Positions 44,987 to 56,161 of a stretch of DNA of 64,000 nt are shown piece after piece. Position 1 is the stretch's first letter, and each line of letters begins with the position of its first letter. Under the pieces are notes generated by a model. That model saw nothing but the letters and a program-made list of their open reading frames with translations. It did not search any database and was not told where the DNA came from. The stretch is taken from assembly GCA_002989075.1 (NCBI GenBank), contig PSQN01000017.1, positions 4,409,453-4,473,452 on the forward strand, written 5' to 3'. The translations under genes were made by a program, and so were the position numbers. This DNA is from Arthonia radiata (taxonomy: Eukaryota > Ascomycota > Arthoniomycetes > Arthoniales > Arthoniaceae).

Positions 44987-45873
44987 TTTGCAAGCTTCTG
45001 TCTGTCCACCTCAGGCGATCCGTTCCAAGAGCCAGAATAGTCGAGGCCAGCTCGTTGATCAAAACACAGTGAACAAAAGCAACAAGACCAAAAGACGGAA
45101 CACCCAAACGCAAATAAAAACGACTGAAGAACAGACTCAGAATCAGCAGGCAAACCTCCCTATTATGAATACACATCGCTTGTCTTATCACGGCGCGCCT
45201 CATACAAACAGCACCATTGTAGCCGCCAAACTGAGTCGGTGAAACGGGCTAGCTGTTCCTCAGGAACGATCATCGATCAGTATAGCGACGCGAAAATCGT
45301 TAAGAAAGGCCAAGACCTATCAATGTCCGCCAGCTGAGACATGGGACGCGACTTAAGCGCCGGAACGCACGCTCGAGGCAACGGGCACAGCAGGGCGGTT
45401 ATGCGATGCTCAAAGGCCGCCTCGTTTGCGCAGATTACCGTCTGTCAATTTACGCGGATCGATATCGCTGAGGTGCAGTGCAATTGCGGTGTAGATGGAT
45501 TGCTGGCATTGACGAGGAGATACAAGAGCAACCTAAGGACGCGTCCGCGCCCGTGTGAGGATACGAAACATGACTTCACGCTAATCCTAGTATAGAAAGT
45601 GCCTCACGTTTTTACGGTAACTTGTCCTTGGCACATGCCACAGATTCTTAATTGGGAGCAGCATTGAAGAGTATTATTTGCGGAAGGCAGTCTCGTACCA
45701 GGTTCGAGGGCTATCGCTGCAACATCTGGTGCAGATACCTGATCTTCACGTACCTTAGTGAATAGCTTTTGAACTCAACAAATGTCTTCAGTGCTTTCAA
45801 TACACTAAGCTCCTGAGCCGATTCCACGAAAACCCCATGTGCTTCCGCAACTATTGGACTCGCTCATCACAAC
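44987..45873. other. Intergenic region
   Basis: Promoter of the RTA1-like gene (its 5' side) and 3' flank of the vWA gene. The 45060-45150 stretch is A-rich on the plus strand (aaaaacgactgaagaacag). No gene supported. Confidence 0.4.
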
Positions 45874-48281
45874 CTAGTAGCGTGGCTGTGGAGGTGCACC
45901 CCCGTAGCCACCGCCACCACCTCCCTGCGGGTATGGAGGCTGCTGAGGATACGGGGCCTGGCCTGGACGGGGCGGTGCTTGTCCGTACTGCTGCTGTGGA
46001 GGAGGCCCACCATATCCCTGGGGGGCTGGAGGTTGGCCGTAACCTTGCTGTTGTCCATAGCCAGGAGGGCCACCGCCATAGCCACCCTGGGGTCCGTGGC
46101 CGGGAGGTGGGCCCTGACGGTAGCTTCTAACCTCGTCTTTGCTGTCATAGCTCGGATCTAAGCAGCCTCAAATCAGCAAGATAATCTCAAGGGCGAAATA
46201 TCGGAAAACATACCGACACTACCCATCAGGAGCTTGACGATCCAGAGATCAGGTGTCAATTCGACTGGGGGCTGTTGGTTCATCATTTCCTGCTGTTCGT
46301 TCTCAAAGTTGCTGGTGCAGTCGACCATCGAGCCGACGGTGGGATCTGCGTCTAGCTTGCCCAGAAACTCGCGGGCTTTGAGATCGTTGCCAACCTATGC
46401 AATAATTAACACAACATATTTCTTGCTAGCAGTCGAGCAGCAGCCTACTTGAGCAAATTGGAAAGCCACTCCATGAGCTGAGCCAGTGGCCTTTTGGACT
46501 TCACTGACGGCGTACTTGACGGCGTCGAAGACTGCAGTCGGACCAGGGTCGTCGCCCGCAGGCTGGCCATCTGTGACGGTGATGACTAGGACTGGCTTTC
46601 TAAGTTGGCCTGACTTGGCTGCTTGCAGAATGATACCATCAATGACCTACGAACATTACGTCAGCTTATGATTTCTGGATAAAGTCATGTAATGCAAATG
46701 GCGCACCTTGCTCTTCAGCTCGCGACCCATTGGGGTCAAGCCTTGGAACTTAATTTTCCCCATGATTTCGTCGATTTGCTTCTCCGAACTGATGTTGTCG
46801 CCGTCGCCCTGACGCAGAACGGTGTTCATAAAGCGGATGCTGATACCGTCGTGGTCGAAGAGAGTCGCCGCTTGGACAACGCGACTAAGAATGACCTTCA
46901 GATCGTCGATACGCTCTCCGTTCTCCTCAAATTGCATAGAGCCACTGTCATCAACGAAGATGATGATGTCGTACAAACCAAGGCGAGCAATGTCACGGCC
47001 AACCTCGTTAGGTAGTTTCCACTGAGCACACAGGTGATTAACTTTCGCTGATGCCTGAGAGGCGATTTGGTCGACGGCTTGAGGGTTGCGGGAGAAGAAG
47101 GGCTGCAGGCTTTTTTCGGCGATGGCGCGATCGAGTGCGGCCTTGTATGCCTGAGTCTCACCCGGACCACCTGATGAGAATACTTAGCACTGTAGCGAAA
47201 CATGAGCTGTTTCCACAGCAGGATCAAAGGCCACTTACCGGACGGAGCGGCTCCACCGTAAGACTGCTGCGGGGGCTGGCCATAAGGCTGTTGAGGTGGG
47301 GGGGCTTTATTGGCTCGATCAGCACTCAACTCCTCGAGAAACGCACGCATAGGTTAGTAAGAATTTACCTCCATATCCGCCTGGTTGCGAGTACTGCCCT
47401 GGTGGAGGAGGCTGGCCGTACTGGCCTTGTGATGGTGCCTACAGTGAGAGAAGATCAGCAATAGCTCAGTGCACATGTAAAACAAAGCCCAGCGCTCTAC
47501 GAACGTAGTTGTATTGATTCATGGGTGGCTGTTGCTGTGGAGGTGGAGCAAACTGCTGTTGTTGATAGGGCTGAGGCTGTTGGTATCCTGATTGATAGCC
47601 TTGTTGATAGTGCGGCGGCTGGTATGATTGCTGCTGATAGGGCTGCTGCGAGGGTCTAGGAGGCGCCGCCGGCGGCTGAGACGAAGGATATGGTGCGGCC
47701 TGAGGCGGCGGAGGCGCAGGCCGGTTGTAAGCACTGGGCGGTGCAGGACTTTGTGAAGCGGATCCATAAGAGGGCATATGTGATGATGATTGCGACTGGT
47801 AGTTTTGGCCGTAAGCTGGCTGTTGAGGCGGCCGTTGATTCGCGTAGTTGTATGGTTGCTGATTGGGATATCCGGCCATATCGAGGGATTGTGGTGCGCG
47901 GTGGCGGCGGTTGAAGATGTCTTGCGTAGGTGTTGCGACGAAAAAATGTAATGTTGAGAGTGATGACGAAGGAAATAACTTACTTGAGAAGGATTGTAGG
48001 AGCTGTACTGGCCGGAAGGCTGAGCAGAGTTAGCGCAGTTCTTCTTCATGCGGCTTGCCAGTCTTCTGCTTACAGGAGCATTCCCTGGAGGTCTCTGGCC
48101 TTGCGGAGCCCCGTATGAGGGAGCTGCACCTGGAGGCGCACCAGCAGATTGCAATTTTGAGGCAAGCTGGCACAATCCGTTAGCATCATGTTGGCCATGT
48201 CGGGCTTGATGAACTTGAAAGCGGAAGTAGTGGGGCAGGTGACGTGTCGCTGTGAAGATGACGAATAATACTCACTCCCAT
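45874..48281 (-). CDS. vWA-domain protein with Pro/Gln-rich flanks
   Basis: Ten exons: 48281-48276, 48166-48074, 48019-47984, 47858-47505, 47438-47369, 47304-47239, 47170-46707, 46646-46449, 46394-46214, 46157-45874, giving 583 aa. The first exon holds only Met-Gly. Residues 1-205 are Gln/Pro/Tyr/Ser-rich (many PQQ, YQQ and QPP words), and the C-terminal 90 residues are Gly/Pro/Gln/Tyr-rich. Between them lies a single von Willebrand A domain: VNHLCAQWKLPNE, DIIIFVDDSGSM (MIDAS DxSGS at about residue 282), LTPMGRELKSKV, VLVITVTDGQP and HGVAFQFAQVGND. The MIDAS suggests metal-dependent protein binding. There is no signal peptide, so the domain is intracellular. The flanks are condensate-prone in composition. 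Partners are unknown. Confidence 0.88.
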
Positions 48282-48712
48282 GGTCGAAGCGGTTTCGAAA
48301 TGTTATAGGCAAGAGGCTGATACCAGTAGTAGAGCGTGTTGACTCGAACGTCTGGATATTGGGGGACGGTGGACCAAGTTATTATAGTGACTTCAGCTCG
48401 AGAGCAATGGAAGCGAGCCTCTTTCCTCGCCAAGGAACGGCTGCGCTTGCTGCCTCTGCCTGCCGATGACGCTGGTGGGGCGTCTCCGGGCGTCTATACC
48501 CAGCCCCAAGCGCGTCTCCGTTGGCACGCTGGCACGCTAGGACCGTTTCGTACTAAGGCGAGAATACATATGTATACTTGCCTTCCGAACTGAGGGGAGG
48601 GCAAGCTCATGATATCGTTCCTCATCGCGGCTGTACAAACGTCTATCAAAGGCACAAGAGTAACAAGACCGCCTGCGCCCACGCTTCCAATGGCGGAAGG
48701 AACGCCATTGCG
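48282..48712. other. Short intergenic region
   Basis: Promoter side of the vWA gene and 3' flank of the lipase-like gene. Nothing recognisable. Confidence 0.35.
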
Positions 48713-50306
48713 TCAAGGCCAAGTCTTCACCCAGTCCCTCATCACGCCCGCGCTCTCCTCCACCATCTTGTCGTACTGTGGGTTCTCCTTTGCCTCGAAC
48801 ATACCGGTGTGCGCCTCGATCTCATTCTTTGCCTTGTCGTTGAGGGCACGCGTCCAGTATGATTGCCATTCCTTGGGCTCCTGCGGGATCTTGCAGAACG
48901 TCCTGCCTCCTGTAAAACTTTCTCCAGCACCCAGCACGCCAGCCAGTAGCGTGTGAAACACCTTGAAACCAAGCACCTCAGCCCGAGGCTTGACATCCGA
49001 TTTCTCGCTCTGCTCGGTGTTGTCCGGCTGCGTCAGTTTCGTCATGTCCTCGAAACGCTTCTTCAACTCTGCATCCCTTGCCAGACATCCCACAAATTCG
49101 AGGTGGCTGCCTGCCCAATTGAACGTGCTCGCAATTTGCTCGCGACCATAGTACGCTGCACCTGCTGTACCCGCCAGAGCCGTGACGCCTGCGCCCGCCA
49201 TGAGTGCCGTCCGTCCCCAGCCGGTCTTCTTCGCCTGGTTCTGCGCGTACTGAGCTGCGGCCGCCGTCTCTTTGCCTTTGCCACCAAGGCCGAAGACATT
49301 GCTGACCGTGCTGCCTGCCGCAAACATGGTGGAAGCTGTATCATACCATGCCTTGCCTTGCTGAAACTGATCCTCGGCGTTATGCTTGACCACACCGGGC
49401 GAGATGCCAAGATAAGGTGTATCGAAAGCGAGGAGACCGAGGAGCTTGGGAAAGAGCTTGCCTTTGACATTGACATCCGCATCTTCTTGCGCTTCCTTGC
49501 GTGCTGCTGTTTCATCCTTCACTTCCTGCTGGACCTCCTCCGAAGTTTGGGTCGGGTCGTCATGCTTCGCTCCCTCGTCGGCAGGCGCATCCTCTGGGAT
49601 GGGTACCTGCGCTGCTTCCTCGGCTGGTACTGCTTGTTCAAAGCTTGTCGGCACGTTGGCTGAATCGTACTCCTGCTTTGGCTCGCTTGTCTCCACCTCG
49701 AAGCATTCACGTGCTATTCCGAGGCACGCTTCTGCGGCGACGATGCCGCCCATGCTGTGACCTACAATTATGACGCCCACGCCTGGCTCGACAGTTGGCG
49801 ATGCCGTGCCTCTGTTGACTTCGGCATCGATGACCTTCTCCAGTAGCCTGTATTGTTACGTATTAGCTCAACGATAGAAAGGATCAAGAGGTTGGCGCAG
49901 TAAAACTCGCAGGAAGATACTGAAACGAGCATTGCGAATACACGGTCGAGGACCATGCGGATAAGCAGCATGTTTAGGATATTCGCCGTGACTTGTAGGA
50001 TGAAAAAGACATTGGGACGCCGCGCTCAGGACCCTCTCTATGAGCCTACATGAGGCGCCGTCTTCAAGGGTTGTGGTAAAGAATGAGGGCGACTTACCAA
50101 GCACGGAATCTTTCCACGGTGGCCAGGAGACTGCCTCTGGTCTCGAAGTGCGGATAGACGATCGGGAAAATGTTGACTTCATCGTCAAGCAGCGTCTTGA
50201 GAGCGTGCGAGACTCCGGTTGGGAATCTATGGAAGGTGCCATCATCACCTTTGAAACCATGGATGAATATGACAAGGACTGTTCGAGGTTTCGGCGAAGT
50301 AGACAT
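48713..50306 (-). CDS. DUF676-type serine esterase/lipase-like protein
   Basis: Exons 50306-50098 and 49847-48713 (250-nt intron, longest in the window) give 447 aa. The N-terminus runs TVLVIFIHGFKGDDGTFHRF, with the oxyanion-site HGF, and YPHFETRGSLLATVERF. The nucleophile motif is VGHSMGG (about residue 105). A Glu/Ala/Gln-rich acidic insertion (about 120-190) precedes LLAFDTPYLGISPGVV. A Gly/Ala-rich hydrophobic stretch, LMAGAGVTALAGTAGAAYYG (about 255-275), may touch or span a membrane. The C-terminus is WVKTWP. Such fungal proteins are grouped with DUF676/Lpl1-like lipid hydrolases. Position of acid and His is not certain. The start uses ATG 50306; a preceding in-frame TTG at 50315 is not a start. 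Confidence 0.87.
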
Positions 50307-50899
50307 GGTGCGCAAAGATAGATTCTACAGCTGTCGCGCTTGTGGTTGACGTGTTTTCCTCTGAGAAGGTGGCGGGTAGGCGTGTGGGCGTGTGAAACGG
50401 TCACCTGCTGTTGTGCATGATGGTCACGCGTTGAGGATTCGCAAACCTATTCCGTCCACTGCGCTAGCTGGTCGGCGAGATGTCTGGATAATTATTAATG
50501 GTCGTCAGGCATACGTGTCGTGAGGCGAATCTTTGGTCATGACTCGAAAGCGAAAGCCTACCAGTGTAAAGAGCTTTGAACGGCAGCGAAGAAGATGTTT
50601 CCAATTTAACGTGCGCATGGTCCCGCAAGAACAAAACGAGGCACCAGTGCCAGTGAACGGGAAGAACTGATGTCAGAGCAATAATTTCATGTTCATTTCT
50701 GCAGCAGATCCTCCATGGGTAACGCATGGACAAGAAAGCATGCCACTGACCAAATTTGCGGCGCAGTCCCCCATGAAACCTAATGCATCTTCAGGAGCCA
50801 TGAGGTTGTCCTCCAATATCGACAGAATCAAGCATTCTTTTCAGCACAGCTGCAACGGGTCTGAGTCTCTTTGTCATCAAATCATAAGACGCTCCACGC
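50307..50899. other. Intergenic region
   Basis: Promoter of the esterase gene and 3' flank of eIF1A. No gene seen. Confidence 0.35.
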
Positions 50900-51596
50900 T
50901 CAAATATCGTCGACGTCAATCTCGTCACTCTCGTCACGGTCCTCGTCAAACTCGAAGCCGATACCGCCTTCTCCCTCTTCGTGACCATAGGTGTCTGTTT
51001 CGTTGATCTAACGGTCATGTTAGTATATCTGTGTCTCACTACAATATGATCCTGGTAATGGGCACGTACCTTGGCGTCCGTCGGCAGCTCACCGTATGAC
51101 TTCAAACTCCTTGCCTCATCGGCGCTGTATTTGAGAAGAATGTCGCCTTTTTCATCTTGATAGTCACGGAGGGATAACAGGACGATGTCTCCTTGATTGA
51201 TCCACACCTTCTTCCGCAGCTTGCCGCGAATGTGCGCCAGGCGCTTTTGCCCGTCAAAGCATTGTGCCTCTAGACGGCCGTTTCCGAGCATCTTAATGAC
51301 TTGTGCGTATTCTGTGAGCAGTTCTCGTCAGCCCTCGTTCGTTGTGTCGCACCGTGATCAACGGCGAGCATCCGAGTGTTGATTGGCAAGCGCACCTTGG
51401 CCTTCTTCTTTGAATGTCAACTCTCGTTTGACATCATCGTTCTCGTTTTTGCCTCTCCTGCGATTCTTGCCACCCTGTGCGAAAATGTCAGAGTCGAAAT
51501 CCAAAAAATCGTACGAGCGATATGTCGCTGTGGGTCGGGTCGCGCCGTGGCAGTGGTCGGAGACTGTGAACGTACTTTCCCCTTGTTCTTCGGCAT
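50900..51596 (-). CDS. TIF11: Translation initiation factor eIF1A
   Basis: Four exons: 51596-51576, 51474-51396, 51311-51070, 51007-50900, giving 149 aa (yeast 153). The first exon encodes only MPKNKGK. Then [14 protein letters not shown] (basic N-terminal tail), the OB fold with [54 protein letters not shown], and the acidic C-terminal tail ending DEIDVDDI. The factor binds the 40S A site, promotes scanning and start-codon recognition, and its tails have opposing effects on start selection. Three introns interrupt a very short gene, with the first intron (101 nt) after the seventh codon. Confidence 0.97.
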
Positions 51597-52092
51597 TATT
51601 GCGGTAGATCAAGACTTCAAGTTGATTTGGTATGGATTGGTAGGTGAGATGTTTGGTCGAAAAGTTGCAGTTGGAAGAATAAACAGGCTGCGGGAGTTCG
51701 AAGATGATTTGATGGGGGAGGAAAAGGTAGTGGGGCCATCTCGCGGCCGAGAAAAGAAGGCGCCTGACTCACCCATCACGTGAAAGCCACCTGTCGCTAC
51801 CTGCAAACGAGCACAAGCAAACATTTTCACTCCTCAAGTCGCTCTTGATCAAGCAAAGATCCAATATGTGGAACGATCTTATAGTAACTTCATTCTTGCT
51901 TGGGTGTATTGTACATGAGGCCTCGAGCACCATCATCCAACCTCGTAATTGTCCACCAAGTTCGTGCCCAGAAGGAGGCCGAGGAAAGTCACAAGTGGGT
52001 ATCTTCGATGCGTGTTCGGTCATAAACGCCTTTTTAAAAGTCGCACTCCATTTGTTGCTATAAGCTCATCATTTCAGGTCGAACGGCCGCGA
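51597..52092. other. Intergenic region
   Basis: eIF1A promoter and 3' flank of the Tea4-like gene. Small ORFs on both strands, none with domain support. Confidence 0.35.
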
Positions 52093-55000
52093 CTAAGCGG
52101 ACGCAACCGCACCCTTTCTCCTCGACGCTCTTCGAGCCAGAAAGCCGGTTAGCAAGCCGTCAAGTTCCGACGACATTGCGTCTAGTTTCCGTTGATGCTG
52201 ATCAAAGTTGAGCTCTCTCATGATAGGATGGTCTTTTGAGACAGGTTTGACATCATTCGTGTCGTGTACGATCAATAGCAAATCCCGCACATCATTTGAG
52301 CTGTCATGCTCGAGATACCGATGCAAGGCGGCGTCGTTCCATTCCGGCTCGGGGTCTGACTCTGTCCGGGCTTTGGAGTCTGGCGTGGTCGATGTTGCGG
52401 CTGTAGACATTTTGGGTTCGTCAGAGGTTGTCTCAGGAGTGTGGAGGGACTGTGTGCTTTCAGTAGGCGTCGAGGGCGAAACAGGAGAGTCGGAGCGTAG
52501 TGTCTTTGCTGTATCCAAGACTGGGAGTGAGCGCTCATGTAGAGGAGCATCGACAGGCGAGATAGCGCCAGGCTCGAACGGTTCTTGACGGGGTGCTGTA
52601 GGAGCGAGGCGAGGAGGTGGTGTATGTGCAGCGTTGCGGTAGTTATCTGGCGGCGTCATGTCCCTCTCCGGAGAAGAGTCCACATCCAGCTCCATCCGTT
52701 GCTTGGCTTTCTTGAGCTTCTCTTTCTTCGGCTCATTGGGATCTCGCATGAGCCCAGACAAAGGTGACATGAGGCCGCCTTCCTTCTTTTCTTGCTCATT
52801 CTTGGTGGGCATGTTGAAGAGCGGTCCCCCGGATAGGACTGTTTTGTCGCCGGTCTGTATTTTCAGAGGGTCTCGAGCCATTTGGGAATTTGTTTCTTCA
52901 ATGACACCTCGTTGAGCGGAGGCTGGCAGAGATGAGCCTGCAGGAGTTATTGATGCGGTCTGCGGTCCTCGAGCAATTCCATTTGGTGAGCTTGTCAGGC
53001 CAGATCCGGGCGCTGAAGTGCTGGTGCTAGGGCCTGAGGACATTGCAGCTTGCATGGACGTCGGTGGCGCCTTTGTCAACTTGCCGCCAGAGTGCGACGG
53101 CCTTCGCGAGGTTTGAGGTGACAGTTCTTTCGGTGAGGTCACGCTGGACTCGGTAGGTGAAGACGATGCAGCCGATGCGATCATCCCCTCAATATCACTT
53201 TGGGAGGTACGAACAGTGCCACCTGCTGCTTCGTCGACTTTGATCTTCTTCTCTTTGCGCTTGAAGAGCCCGCTGAGCATGCCAGATTTCTCTTTCTTCT
53301 TCTTCTTGTCATCTTTGAATTTATCAGACGTTGGACTCGTTCTATCCAGATTTTCAAAGACATCGGACATTGGAGATGTGACTTTGTCTTTCGAGTCACT
53401 GGATCGCGGCGACGTAACGCTGCCTTGATCGGCGTCTCGCAGTAGTGATGGCGTAAGCGACAACTTCTTTGGCTCAGCAGTCTCGTCTTTGAAAAAAGAA
53501 TCAGTGTTCCGTAATGTGCCGTTCCGTGAACGTTTCGAAATGCTATCCGAGCGGTCCAATGTCTCGTCGTTCGATCGATCCAAGTCCGAGGTTTGGTTCA
53601 GTTCAGTAATTGCCACTGTCGCGTTGGGTGCCGCGTTTTGAATCGCGAGTTGTGCAGCATCCTGCTGATGTTGTTGATCGGCTAACACCTGCTTTTCGTG
53701 GGCTGTCGCGGGTTCCTGGTTCGCGCCTTGCTGCCCAGCGCCGTTATCCCGCACGCCGAGGTCGAAATCATCTCCTTCGCGTTCCTCGTCCTCGGACCAG
53801 TCGACTTCTGATGGCTCGTAATATGTCGGCGTGGTGAATTGCACCATCTTGACATTGCGACGTTTAAAAGGGGATTTGATCCCTCCAGATTCTTTCTTTG
53901 GTTTCACCTCACTGTCTCCAAGATGTTCGCGCGAAAGCTTCGTGGCTTGTTAGTATCCCTGATCAAGAAATGCAAAAGAACATATACTAACGTCAGCATT
54001 CCTATGCTTGTTCAGACGAGCTAATCGTTCCGTAGGCGTTTCAATGTGCTCTGCAGGCAGGTAACCTGTCGATTCTTAGGGCTTAGCATACAGTGTTCCA
54101 CAACGCACTCGAGTACACTGACCTATGCTACTGTCTTTCACGACCCTCACTAGCCACCAGTAGCTATTGCTGTCGTCCAGCAATTGCATAGTATCGCCTT
54201 TGCTGGCATTGGCTTGACCCTCTACCGTGGCGACGAACGTATGTAGAGCGTAGACGAACTCAAAGTCGATGTCCTCTGTAACTTGTAAGTACCTCTCCGG
54301 CAAGCCTGAAGTGATGAATTGCACATCTTCAGTGGAATATGGAAGGGGGGTATCTTCGTCTTCCTCCTCCTGCCGGCTCGTCTTGTATGGGTCAGTGTTT
54401 CCCCTCAGCTTCTGGAGTTCTTGCGGGCTCATGTGAAGATACTTCGCGGCGAACTTCTCATGACCTTTCAACTTTCCAAAACTCGGCCTTTTGATGTGAC
54501 CCTTGATTCTCTTTTTGTTTCTATTGCTGGGAATCTCTAATCTTTCATTTGCGGGTTGAGATCGCTTTACGAGCTTGCGGCTCTTCAGCGGCACAACTTC
54601 TTGATGCATGCCGAGACACTGGCTGAGACCCACATAATCTTGCTCAAATACCATGCTTGCATATCGGCGGTTCAATATTGGCTCTTGTGTAGCTTCACCA
54701 TACCCACCTTGAAGACGATGCCAGCTGATACTTCCAGGGGTGATCGCAGATGGAAACGGAGAGGGAAAAGGAGAGTATTCAAGCATACCGTCATCGATAG
54801 AGGGCGAACTCGAAATCTTGTCAACCATATCATCATCGCCATTGTCTTCATCAGCATCCGTCATGTCTGAGTCCTCCGAGGTACGACCGATTTGATGCAT
54901 GCCGTGCTCATCCGAGCGTGTTGCGCCGCGGTCTGAGAAAAGGTCGGGGTCTTCTTCGAGCAATTCTGAGCCTTCATGACTGCTGCGCCCAGAACCCCAT

Positions 55001-55255
55001 TGATCTGCGAGGTAGTCCTGTTCTGCAGCCCTTTCCTCCTGAGCGTGTCGCAAAGACGCATTCTGGTGGGGCGCTGGAGGCCCTTGACCGATCGGTGCTG
55101 GATGTGAGGGTTGATTTTTGTGGTCTTGCGCTGACGGAGTGTCGTGATCTTGAAGATCGAGGGTGTCTGTCGCGGATGCCGGTCAGCGTTGCTATGTCGT
55201 CACGGTTCGAAGCCCTTCGATACATACCAGCCCTCACCAAATTTGGTCGCGACAT
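52093..55255 (-). CDS. SH3-domain polarity factor, Tea4/Bud14 (TeaC) type
   Basis: Exons 55255-55228, 55166-54123, 54065-53992, 53937-52093 give 996 aa. The short first exon restores an N-terminus MSRPNLVRADTLDLQDHD. Residues about 60-130 are acidic. Then a basic conserved stretch (KRPSFGKLKGHEKFAAKYLH) precedes the SH3 domain (about 320-380), which contains YALHTFVATVEGQANASKGD, LLDDSNSYWWLVRV and DSSIGYLPAEHIETPTERLA. The latter is diagnostic for the fungal Bud14/Tea4 group. The C-terminal half is Ser/Pro/Lys-rich with KKKKKEKSGMLSGLFKRKEKK and ends with a helical WNDAALHRYLEHDSSNDVRD block. These proteins recruit type 1 phosphatase and link microtubule plus-end markers to formin-driven tip growth. 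I did not find an unambiguous RVxF site by eye. Confidence 0.93.
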
Positions 55256-56161
55256 GCCCGTGATTCAGGTGTGGTGCGGTCCTGGTCGCGAATGTGGCCA
55301 GTCGGGTGGGAGACGGTGACGGAAGTGCGAATCATGCAAGGGCGAATGTCCGGTAGGTAGGCGCATCAAGCAACAGTTGAAGGCGGATCCGACTCGTAAA
55401 GAACCGTCCTGTGAGGCGGTAGGGTACTATATCTCTTGAAACAACGGTCGATGTAGAGACAGGAGGCTGGGCGCAATTGGGGCCGCCTCAAAGCGGTGTT
55501 GGAGGCGCAAACGGGTGCGAATTGTGAAAGAGTCGAGAGTAGAATATGCGCAGCTATGCAATGATTGTGGACAGGATGCGAGAATGAATGCTGCAGTTGT
55601 TCGAAGGAGCGTGGTCAGCCACTTTTGGGCGGAGATTCTTCCCTCTCGACTGCTGCTCACCTCATCCTGTTCCTTCACCCGCTAATAATCAAGAAATCAA
55701 GAACCCTAACTAACAGCCCTATCCGCTCCGCCGCCCACGCTCCGCCCACCAATCAGAGCAGAGACGCCCTCACTTTGCCAGAAGCGGCGCTTGATGCAAT
55801 GCTGTTTTGCAGACGCAGACCCTATGACCACATTTCCAGTTTGTATACATAATGATAATCTATTTCAAGCTCGCAGAATGTCCCTGCAGGCATCCCAACG
55901 TCTGCTCATTCGATCGCCGCGCCGCAGCTCCTCTTCGAGCAGCAGAGAGCTAGGAACGTGTGCGCATGACTTGATGCAAGGCGTTGTGGGGTATCCGTCT
56001 TTCCCCGACCTTCATCTCAACTCGACCGCAGTTGCTCATTACTCACTCTGTGGATGCGCAAACGTCGCCTCGTCATGCCGACGTCGCGATCTGCTCCTGT
56101 CAACCTTTCCTCCTCTCTGCTCTTCAAAACTCATTCTTAGTCCTCCACACTCGCATCGCGC
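55256..56161. other. Divergent promoter region Tea4/kinase
   Basis: About 900 bp between two start codons on opposite strands. CT-rich near 56090-56150. No gene. Confidence 0.45.

Noticed and set aside
47519-48175. 218-codon minus-strand ORF rich in His/Asn/Thr
   Set aside because: It is another frame of the repetitive Gln/Pro-rich exon of the vWA protein.
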